In this document: piece after piece, positions 48,325 through 55,348 of the stretch
Layout of the letters: each line of letters starts with the position of its first letter
How positions within the stretch are numbered: the stretch's first letter is position 1
NCBI RefSeq assembly: GCF_024398015.1
Contig: NZ_CP073747.1
Span: forward strand, 2,601,001 to 2,665,000
Direction of reading: 5' to 3'
DNA from: Kordiimonas sp. SCSIO 12610
GTDB taxonomy: Bacteria; Pseudomonadota; Alphaproteobacteria; Sphingomonadales; Kordiimonadaceae
Length of the DNA: 64,000 nucleotides
Translations under genes and position numbers: made by a program
The notes under the pieces: generated by a model
Told to the model about the DNA's origin: nothing
What the model saw: the letters and a program-made list of their open reading frames with translations, nothing else
The model's database searches: none

Positions 48325-49571
48325 CAGAAATCCTCCATATCAGGTACTCTGCTGAAAGCAATTTTGCCACCAGCATACCCCCCCGGCGGCGGCGTTAAAG
48401 GCCCCATGCTGATAATTGTTTTTGAGTAACGGCGGTTTAAATCATCAAGCGCAGCACAAGCATTATTCCACCGTTTCTTCCGCTCCTGATCAGGTGCTAT
48501 CATCGTATATTGATCATCTTCACTCATAGATACCAATGATGAAAATGCTACATGCAGATGCTTCACTTCTGAGGATGAAGGCAGGTCTTTCCGGGCCTGA
48601 AACCATAATGCCTGCAACGCTGCAATCGCAGCCTGATTATCATTAATAGCATCAAGTGGAAATTCACCCGCCCAGCGCCCATCCATAAGCCGCAACCAAA
48701 GATTATATCGCTTCGCCAGAAATCCTGACCTTCTCAGTCGCCAAGCAGCTTTGGTTGTTAAAAACCGTGCGCATTCAAAAGCATGGTCAAAATCACGCCA
48801 ATCAGGTGGTAATACCCTTCCGTGGCCGAACATCGACCGCTTTGTTGATTGAGCGCGCACCTCATACCCATGAAGCGCGTACCAAAACCGTTCACCATTC
48901 ACATTACCCCAAACTTTTCTAAGTTGCTTTGGCTGTGAGTTCCACAAATCTGCAACTGACCCAATACCAGCCAAATTCAACCGTGTTCGCATATTGCGCC
49001 CAACACCTGGAATATCATCCAGTGTTAAATCAAGTAATCTTCCTGGTAATTTTTGGGGATGCAGTAAGGTAATACCATCCGGCTTATCCATTTCACTCGC
49101 AATCTTTGCCAGTTGATTATTGGACGCAAACCCAATTGAACAGGTTACATAGGGGCCAATTTTATCGCGAATACGGTTTTTAATCCGGTTTGCCAATTGC
49201 TTTGGGGCCTTCTTATCGGCACTATCCAATCGGCATGAAACTTCGTCAATTGAGCATACGGTTTCAATCGGCACTTCCTGCTCAATCAACGCCAAAAGCT
49301 CTTGATGGTATTTTTCATAAAGATGGGGCTTCTGCGACACAAGAACCAAACTTGGGCAACGCTTTTTTGCTTCGCGAACGCTCATCAAACCCCGCACGCC
49401 CTTTTGTTTCGCAACTTTATTAACCGCAATCAAGCTGGTGGGCTTATCATACTCAATCGGCACCACGCCAACTGGTTTTCCATGCAGCTTAGGGTCTTCC
49501 TGCTCTTCTACAGACGCAAAAAAACTATCGAAATCAATATAAGCCACTTGATAAGTTTCAGGTAAATTCAT
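48321..49571 (-). CDS. SOS-type Y-family DNA polymerase (ImpB/UmuC-like)
   Basis: A 416-aa Y-family polymerase from ATG 49571, which starts MNLPETYQVAYIDFDSFFAS. The two catalytic metal-binding sets are intact: Asp13 in IDFDSFF and D109/E110 in CSIDEV, so it should be active, unlike ImuB. Palm/finger blocks (AKQKGVRGLMSVREAKKRCP), thumb (DIPGVGRNMRTRLNLAGIG) and little finger follow. The upstream in-frame extension is not conserved in character. Translesion synthesis is the expected role. A GAAC-N7-GAAC LexA site lies 48 bp before the start. It is often misannotated as 'type VI secretion ImpB'. Confidence 0.87.
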   Translation of the reverse strand: MNLPETYQVAYIDFDSFFASVEEQEDPKLHGKPVGVVPIEYDKPTSLIAVNKVAKQKGVRGLMSVREAKKRCPSLVLVSQKPHLYEKYHQELLALIEQEVPIETVCSIDEVSCRLDSADKKAPKQLANRIKNRIRDKIGPYVTCSIGFASNNQLAKIASEMDKPDGITLLHPQKLPGRLLDLTLDDIPGVGRNMRTRLNLAGIGSVADLWNSQPKQLRKVWGNVNGERFWYALHGYEVRAQSTKRSMFGHGRVLPPDWRDFDHAFECARFLTTKAAWRLRRSGFLAKRYNLWLRLMDGRWAGEFPLDAINDNQAAIAALQALWFQARKDLPSSSEVKHLHVAFSSLVSMSEDDQYTMIAPDQERKKRWNNACAALDDLNRRYSKTIISMGPLTPPPGGYAGGKIAFSRVPDMEDFW

Positions 49572-49618
49572 CACTTCATATCCAGAATCAGTATCAGTAT
49601 CAGGGATAAATAACACAA

Positions 49619-49633
49619 GAACAAAAAGTGAAC
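49619..49633. promoter_or_regulatory. LexA (SOS) box
   Basis: GAAC-AAAAAGT-GAAC (49619-49633) matches the alphaproteobacterial LexA operator GAAC-N7-GAAC (GTTC-N7-GTTC on the minus strand). It is 48 bp upstream of the Y-family polymerase start, in promoter position. Confidence 0.8.
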
Positions 49634-49700
49634 AAATAAATTTCACATATATTGAAAGTGCTGGCAAAGCGGCATTAATGCATTTTTTTTGAAAACAAGA

Positions 49701-49729
49701 TTGACACAAAGAGGGGGCTCGCATAAACA
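49701..49729 (+). promoter_or_regulatory. tRNA-Ser promoter
   Basis: TTGACA (49701-49706), a 17-nt spacer and TAAACA (49724-49729) sit 7 nt before the tRNA 5' end. This is a close fit to a sigma-70 type promoter. Confidence 0.7.
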
Positions 49730-49736
49730 CGGCGAC

Positions 49737-49826
49737 GGAGACGTGGCTGAGTGGTCGAAAGCGCTCCCCTGCTAAGGGAGTATACTGGCAACGGTATCGA
49801 GGGTTCGAATCCCTTCGTCTCCGCCA
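49737..49826 (+). tRNA. tRNA-Ser (anticodon GCT)
   Basis: A 90-nt tRNA with a 7-bp acceptor stem GGAGACG/CGTCTCC, discriminator G and encoded CCA (49824-49826). The anticodon stem CTCCC/GGGAG holds loop CTGCTAA, with GCT at 49771-49773. The long variable arm and the T-arm GGTTCGAATCC are those of class II tRNA-Ser reading AGC/AGU. Its 3' end is a likely integration target for the island that follows. Confidence 0.95.
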
Positions 49827-49899
49827 CTATCTGGCTAACCACTTATTTTCTATACATTTTATTTTGCGACCTTAGTTGGATTTCCCATCTTACACTAAG

Positions 49900-51618
49900 A
49901 TGGCAAAAATCTATTGCACTGACACACCCAAATTGTATCAAATTGAAGGACAGTATTATTATCGCCTTCAGATTACAAAAAAGATGCTTCCGGGGGTTGG
50001 ACCTCAAGAAATACGGCGATCACTACAAACTATTGACCTGACAATAGCACGCTTCAGATGCGCGCATATTGATCTGTTGATAAGAAATTTAATGGGGAAA
50101 ATAAAACATATGTTGCGCCATCAATTGCATCCTAAAATTTTACCCATGATCGATGAATATTTCAAAAATGAGCTTGATCGTTATATGGATATTGTCAATT
50201 TCTCACATGATGACCCAAATTTTGATCCTGACTTTGAAATGCAAGGCCTGGAAGGCATGATCAAAGACCTTAAGTCTATGGCAGTGAAGCGAAAATTCGA
50301 TGGTATCATTGAAGATGAGATTGATACTATCTGCGAAGAATACGAGATTAAGCTCACGAATAATGCACCACCACAAGGAAACGACCTTAGAACAGATATC
50401 GGTACAGTAATATGCAGAGCACAAGCAGAAGCAAAACGAATACTGCTCGCGAATTTAAGGCAGGATTTTGATCAAATAGACGTAAAAGACCCACTCTTCA
50501 TCAAGCATGTGATGAGCACAGAGAATCATGATACCAGCCAATCGGATTACAAAATACCAAACTTTGAGGAGTTACGAAATCTACACGCAGCAACCTTAAG
50601 CAAAGAAGGCACTAAAGGCGACTTCGAGCGCGTATTGAACTGGTTCCAGCAAACGTCAAAGGTTGGCTCAACGTTAGAGATCACTGATATCAAAATTGAT
50701 CATATTCGCGACTTCCGAGACCTGTTGACCCAAATTCCCAAGCATCATAGCGTAAATAGCATGTTTGATGGCCTTTCAATCGAAGAAATCGTTGATAAAG
50801 GCACAAATGAACAAAAGCTATCCCATCAGACAGTCGTGAAATACTTCGGATTAATTAAAACCTTTTTCAATTGGACTGTGAATGAAGGGTATTTGTCCAA
50901 ATCACCTGTTGGTAACCTTCAAGTACCTTCTAGCGCCTCAAACAAATCAGCAACGCAAAAACAACCATTTTCCAAACAAGATTTTCATACCTTGTATCAC
51001 TCCCCAGTTTTCCGGGGGTACCTCAGTAAAGAGAGATGGAGAATAGCGGGGGAGATAAAGAAACAACTCCCAGAATACTGGTTCTTATTGATCGCTACCT
51101 TTACTGGAATGAGGATTGCCGAAATTGTGCAATTAACTGCACACGATATTGAAACAATTGATGGCGTTGTATGTATTAGTGTCAATACAGGTCAAAATGG
51201 CGAAAAAAGCCTTAAAACACTCGCTAGCCAACGCCTGATACCTGTCCATCAAAAGCTACTTGAATTAGGCTTTATGGAATGGGTTAAGCAAGGTTCAGAG
51301 GATAATTTGTTCTCATCTTTACAATCCCAAGACAAAAAAGACCCAGGCAATAAAGCAAGTAAAAAACTTAACGGATACCTTGCGAAAATAGGTATTAAAA
51401 ATAAGAATAAAACATTTCACTCGTTCCGGCATTCAATGGCAGATGAACTCAGGAATACAGAAACACAAGGATATATTATCAAAAAAATTCTAGGCCATGC
51501 AGGAACCGATGTTACGTCAGGATATGGTTCAGGAGCATCTATAGAAACTATGCAGAAAGCGTTGAACAAAAGTTTTCAGTGGCTAGACCTATCTAAACTC
51601 AGTGATATGGAATTATAG
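49900..51618 (+). CDS. Tyrosine integrase adjacent to tRNA-Ser
   Basis: A 573-aa site-specific recombinase from ATG 49900. The catalytic residues are present: R405 (TGMRIAEIVQL), H507 and R510 (FHSFRHSMA), H533 (LGHAGTDV) and Tyr542 (TSGYGSG). The N-terminal part (YCTDTPKLYQIEGQYYYRLQ) is of the DUF6538 type found in large alphaproteobacterial island integrases, followed by a long helical region and a core-binding domain (KGDFERVLNWFQQTSK). It probably integrates the island into the neighbouring tRNA-Ser. Complete, with no frameshift. Confidence 0.9.
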   Translation: MAKIYCTDTPKLYQIEGQYYYRLQITKKMLPGVGPQEIRRSLQTIDLTIARFRCAHIDLLIRNLMGKIKHMLRHQLHPKILPMIDEYFKNELDRYMDIVNFSHDDPNFDPDFEMQGLEGMIKDLKSMAVKRKFDGIIEDEIDTICEEYEIKLTNNAPPQGNDLRTDIGTVICRAQAEAKRILLANLRQDFDQIDVKDPLFIKHVMSTENHDTSQSDYKIPNFEELRNLHAATLSKEGTKGDFERVLNWFQQTSKVGSTLEITDIKIDHIRDFRDLLTQIPKHHSVNSMFDGLSIEEIVDKGTNEQKLSHQTVVKYFGLIKTFFNWTVNEGYLSKSPVGNLQVPSSASNKSATQKQPFSKQDFHTLYHSPVFRGYLSKERWRIAGEIKKQLPEYWFLLIATFTGMRIAEIVQLTAHDIETIDGVVCISVNTGQNGEKSLKTLASQRLIPVHQKLLELGFMEWVKQGSEDNLFSSLQSQDKKDPGNKASKKLNGYLAKIGIKNKNKTFHSFRHSMADELRNTETQGYIIKKILGHAGTDVTSGYGSGASIETMQKALNKSFQWLDLSKLSDMEL

Positions 51619-51734
51619 AATCCCAAAAGATTTATCGTGCAGACATACTGGGGATTATAAAAGGAAGCACGATAATGAGTAACTCAGGCATAATAACTCT
51701 ATTAATGTGCTTGAGTACTAACAACGCTCAATGG

Positions 51735-51893
51735 TTAAATTGCAATTAATTGCACGAACATTCTCGAATTTGTACAATTTCAACATAACCAATTGATTAT
51801 ATTTGTGTTTTCTGTTTTTCAGCAAAACTTACTATTTTTCTATTACGTGTAGGATTTGTCAAAAATGACAAAAAAGTAGAAAGGCCCCAATCA
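51735..51893. repeat. Repeat copy R1
   Basis: Shares with R2 and R3 a degenerate palindrome (51740-51755), the block AACATTCTCGAATTTGTACA, AACCAATTGATTATATTTG and the start-codon hairpin TTTGTCA-AAAA-TGACAAA. The small ORF that follows it in R3 is here cut to MTKK by a TAG. Only the second part of the R2/R3 unit is recognisable. It lies just after the integrase. Confidence 0.72.
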
Positions 51894-52002
51894 GAGTAAA
51901 GCCTCAAAAGAAAGTAAGAGGTCTAATCGCTGCATGAAAACCACCAGTTACTATGACAAGCAAAGCTGGATGTATTTAAACTGACAATAACCAAAAACGT
52001 TG

Positions 52003-52229
52003 CTTAGTATAAACTACGCTAGCTATAATTTTGTTAGAATAATATAAGCTTTTACCCTCTGAAAATTCAATTGTGCAATTAATTGCACGAATATTCTCAA
52101 AATCACTCAGCTTCAATATAACTAATTGATTAAATTGATGTTTTCATATTCTCCATCAAACTTGCCATTTCCATGTCAAAGGTAAAATTTGTGAAAAATC
52201 ACAAAAAAAGACGAAAGGAACCCTAATAA
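52003..52229. repeat. Repeat copy R2
   Basis: A 227-bp unit starting CTTAGTATAAACTACGCTAG and aligning along its whole length with R3 at 60646-60872. It includes the perfect palindrome GTGCAATTAATTGCAC at 52073-52088 and the hairpin TTTGTGA-AAAA-TCACAAA. In R2 both arms of that hairpin differ from R1/R3 in a complementary way. No intact ORF follows. Confidence 0.85.
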
Positions 52230-52469
52230 CACAGGATATGGATTAGCAAGTCCTCTGATAATTTAAACTCCTAACGACTATAGTTTATCTAACAACTGAC
52301 GCACCGTTTTATATAATGAAATTGCAACCCCTTCACGTATTTAGCAAGGTATTTTCAAGTTAGTTTTCCATACCTAAAGCGAAACAAAGTACGTCATTTC
52401 AGTATTCAGAGCTATTATGATCAATGTCATAGATCGCCCCTCAATATTTTTCAAAAAAATAGAATTTAG

Positions 52470-52536
52470 GATAAGGGTGATCTTATCACCATGGCGTCTT
52501 TCTCATATCAGCAAGAGGCTCAAGCAGGTTGAGCCT
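52470..52536 (+). promoter_or_regulatory. Structured leader of the RTX gene
   Basis: Two hairpins precede the RTX start: GGTGAT/ATCACC (52476-52490; competes with GATAAG/CTTATC at 52470-52487) and an 8-bp stem AGGCTCAA/TTGAGCCT (52516-52536). A 13-codon frame MASFSYQQEAQAG (52491-52532) ends inside the second hairpin. This may be a leader peptide or protein-binding sites; low confidence in any specific mechanism. Confidence 0.35.
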
Positions 52537-52555
52537 GAGAATGATGGAGATACAA

Positions 52556-53743
52556 ATGACAAGTAATTCAATGAATGACAACATTACAGAAATTGATGCA
52601 GGCTTCGGCGGTGTCATCCCGTCTATTAATATAGTTGAAGGCACTGACGCCAATGATACCCTTGAAGGCACAGATGGTCTCGATGATTTTTTTAGTAGCG
52701 CTGGTAATGATATTATGACTGGTGGTGAAGGTGCTGACTATTTCTTTTTTGATGATCAATCTGGTAACGATACAATTACTGACTTTGATCCAGGAAATGG
52801 TGATGCTTTGTTGATTCAGGTATCGGGTTTACGTTTTGAAGACCTAAAAACCGAACAAACAGACGACGGTCTTGTAGTTACCTGGGGCGATAACAACAGT
52901 GTTCTTTTACAAGGATTTGATGGTGACCTGAGCTCCGATTGGGTTTTCACAGATGTCCCGACCGAAGGAGACATTGCAGGGCCATTCTCTGCCGATACCG
53001 ACACTGGAGATCAAAGCCTTGAAAAAGACATTAATGTTTTTGAAGGCACAGAAGAAGATGATGTCATTACCGGTACAAATGGTGTTGATATGATTAGTGG
53101 GGGTGCTGGAAATGATGAATTGACTGGTGGCGAGGCATCCGACTTCTTTGTGTTTGATGCAACGTCAGGAAATGACACGATTAAAGACTTTAAGGCAGGC
53201 GAAGACCTTATCGACCTGGCAAACCTAGATGTGCAGTTTGATGACCTTAAAATTACGCAAAGGGATGGTAATACCCTTATCGAAGCAGATGGTATTAGCG
53301 TCCTCCTTGAAGGTGTGACCGACACTTTGTCAGAAGCAAACTTTGTATTTCATACTCCGGGAGAAGAAGTGTCCCCAACAATTAATGTTATAGAGGGTTC
53401 AGCCGGGAACGATGTTCTATTAGGCACCAATGGGTTCGATGATATATATGGCGGGGAAGGTGACGACATCTTGATGGGTGGCGAAGGATCTGATTTCTTC
53501 TTCTTCGGCGTGGATTCAGGTAATGACACTATCTCAGACTTCGACATTTCCGAAGACCTCATAGTCTTCCAAAACGTAGATATCTCCTTTGAAGATCTTG
53601 TCATTACTCAGTCTGGGGACAATACTCTGATTACCGCAGGTAATAATACAATTGAACTCGAAGGTGTTTCCGAAATGCTGACTGAAGCAAACTTTATGTT
53701 TGATCATTTTGGTCAATCTGCTGAAATGTCAATAATGATGTAA
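52556..53743 (+). CDS. Three-module RTX-type secreted protein
   Basis: A 395-aa acidic protein from ATG 52556 (GGAG upstream). It consists of three tandem modules of about 110-130 residues. Each starts with INxxEG, carries glycine/Asp nonapeptides (GGAGNDELTGGEASDFF; GGEGDDILMGGEGSDFF) that form calcium beta-rolls, then SGNDTIxDF and a non-RTX half. It has no N-terminal signal, so type I secretion with a C-terminal signal is expected, but no T1SS genes are in the window. It is one of few intact large genes in the island. It could be an adhesin, matrix or nutrient-binding protein; no enzyme domain is seen. Confidence 0.83.
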   Translation: MTSNSMNDNITEIDAGFGGVIPSINIVEGTDANDTLEGTDGLDDFFSSAGNDIMTGGEGADYFFFDDQSGNDTITDFDPGNGDALLIQVSGLRFEDLKTEQTDDGLVVTWGDNNSVLLQGFDGDLSSDWVFTDVPTEGDIAGPFSADTDTGDQSLEKDINVFEGTEEDDVITGTNGVDMISGGAGNDELTGGEASDFFVFDATSGNDTIKDFKAGEDLIDLANLDVQFDDLKITQRDGNTLIEADGISVLLEGVTDTLSEANFVFHTPGEEVSPTINVIEGSAGNDVLLGTNGFDDIYGGEGDDILMGGEGSDFFFFGVDSGNDTISDFDISEDLIVFQNVDISFEDLVITQSGDNTLITAGNNTIELEGVSEMLTEANFMFDHFGQSAEMSIMM

Positions 53744-53771
53744 ATAGTCCGATACTAAACTAAATTATTCT

Positions 53772-53796
53772 AGCCACCTCAAGAGGTGGCTTTTTT
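53772..53796 (+). terminator. Intrinsic terminator
   Basis: AGCCACCTC / GAGGTGGCT (53772-53780, 53783-53791) with a two-base gap, followed by a T run. It closes the RTX gene. Confidence 0.9.
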
Positions 53797-54491
53797 AATG
53801 CGACCTTAACTAGAATTCTATGGCTTTATCCATGAATGAATACATTTAGACAGCAAGATCACACGCAGCCAAATCATAGAATACAAAACTATACCTTTCA
53901 TATTGTCTGGAACAATTTAGTTTACTGAGACCTTCCTGCAATGAATATCGCTACAACTCGCTACGGATTGCAATCCTTAGGGATAAGGGTTGTAAGGGAA
54001 AGTGCTTTAAATATGAATCATCGATGCGCAGGAGAAAAACTTGCTTTCTATATACACTGATAACCGGAAGGCTGATCGCATTATTAATCTTTTGTGGTAT
54101 TTGAAAATAAAAATTCGCATGATGATAGTTTAAACCTGATATTGCATAGACTGTCCATCTGTGACTTGTGAGACAATCTGACTGCACAATGCCAATTGCA
54201 TTTGGTCTATTCTATAAATTTGATTGGGAACAAATAGATATATTCATACCAACCATAAGGGTATTAATAGAAGCTTTATTAGAGAACTATCTGTTGAGGC
54301 AAATAAGACTTTGAATTTCGTTTACTGCGTTTAAATTTATCATTCTATTTCTAATTTTAGTAGAATAACTGACTTTTACCATGTTTCTACATCAATGATA
54401 GACTTAGCTTATGTGGCTTACCGATAGTTTTGCAAAAACGGCCTCTCACAACATGAGGCTTCCTCATAAGGTAGCCATAGCAATAGTTTTC
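53797..54491. other. Non-coding AT-rich stretch
   Basis: Between the two convergent RTX-type genes. The only ORF of size (53951-54187, minus) has no family-like pattern and no ribosome site. One additional hairpin (GCCTC/GAGGC near 54441-54459), followed by a T run on the minus strand, may be a second minus-strand terminator. No other feature was seen. Confidence 0.45.
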
Positions 54492-54539
54492 AAAAAACAG
54501 TACCTGACCGACTGATTTCTCATCAAGCTGGCCAGGTAC
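54492..54539 (-). terminator. Terminator of the FecI operon
   Basis: On the minus strand, GTACCTGGCC pairs with GGTCAGGTAC (one G-U pair; 54500-54509 with 54530-54539) and is followed by TGTTTTTT. It lies about 135 nt after the RTX-like gene stop. Confidence 0.75.
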
Positions 54540-54674
54540 CTTAGGAGCGGAAGCGCAATAGAGCTTCCTTCAGGGAAGAAAAACTCAGCAATTCGACCTA
54601 TGACACAACTGCTGAGGTAGGAGACCTGTTAACAAATTTTCTGTACTTTTATTTGAAGGGGTATATGCCACCTT
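54540..54674. other. Structured 3' region of the FecI operon
   Basis: Between the RTX-like gene and the terminator lie a 6-bp stem GGAAGC/GCTTCC (54549-54568) and a 7-bp stem CTCAGCA/TGCTGAG (54584-54616). They may be mRNA 3' structure or processing sites. No ORF is seen. Confidence 0.35.
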
Positions 54675-55262
54675 CTAACGACAGCCTGCGTATTTCGCAT
54701 CATTGTATAAGTCTAGGTAGCTTGCTGGTTGTTCGGTTTGACTGCTGACTTTTTGGTTAATGACGCAATCGCTTAGAAGTTTACTCTGTAGAGAGAGTGG
54801 TTGATCACAGCCTATTTTTTCCACATGGCTTAAAACTGCACTTTCGTCCGCAAGGTCTCGACTAGTAACAGTATATCCGGACAACGAATTTATATTCATG
54901 TCAACAATATCTAACGCTTGATCTGTCACCGAACCTGCGTCAATATAAAGCCATTCATCGGTAACGTCAGCCTGAACATTTTTTAGGAAAACCTTGTTGT
55001 CAGCCCAGAAAATCAAAAGGCCATCTGTTAACTGCAAGGCTTGTATATCACGATATGTTAATCCGTCATGCTGAAGAAGAAGACCATTTTCCTCAGGATC
55101 AAAACTTTCAATAACTTGAGTAAAGGGGTGGCATTGAGCACTGGAAATATATGATTTATAGGTCTTAACAATGGGTTGTGGTTGCCCACCAGTTCCTAGA
55201 CAGCTATTTCCTAAAACTAAATATTGATCATCATGATCAAACGGGATTGTCTCCTGTAGCAT
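54675..55262 (-). CDS. RTX-derived module protein lacking calcium nonapeptides
   Basis: A 195-aa protein without signal peptide or membrane segment. The central half (FDPEENGLLLQHDGLTYRD, then LTDGLLIFWADNKVFLKN and TDEWLYIDAG) aligns with module 1 of the RTX protein at 52556-53743 (FDPGNGDALLIQVSGLRFED, TDDGLVVTWGDNNSVLLQG, SSDWVFTD). The preceding GGxGxD repeats are absent and replaced by a Cys-containing stretch (LGNSCLGTGGQPQP, SAQCHPF). Six Cys in total is unusual for RTX proteins. It is the last gene of the FecI-FecR-TonB-receptor operon (86 bp after the receptor). I do not recognise a named family; its role as ligand or effector is unknown. Confidence 0.72.
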   Translation of the reverse strand: MLQETIPFDHDDQYLVLGNSCLGTGGQPQPIVKTYKSYISSAQCHPFTQVIESFDPEENGLLLQHDGLTYRDIQALQLTDGLLIFWADNKVFLKNVQADVTDEWLYIDAGSVTDQALDIVDMNINSLSGYTVTSRDLADESAVLSHVEKIGCDQPLSLQSKLLSDCVINQKVSSQTEQPASYLDLYNDAKYAGCR

Positions 55263-55348
55263 ACTGATATCCTATTTAAATCGTCGTGTTGATATTAATA
55301 GGACGCCGCGAAGGCATAAACACCCCCATCCAGAAAAAGGGTATTTAT

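Noticed and set aside
48321-49730. Type VI secretion 'ImpB' label for the polymerase
   Set aside because: The protein has Y-family polymerase motifs with intact catalytic acids; the label is a known annotation carry-over.
49751-50041. 96-aa plus-strand frame starting in the tRNA
   Set aside because: Overlaps the tRNA and the integrase start in another frame.
53951-54187. 78-aa minus-strand frame in the RTX intergenic stretch
   Set aside because: No ribosome site, no domain-like pattern, and it lies beyond the operon terminator.
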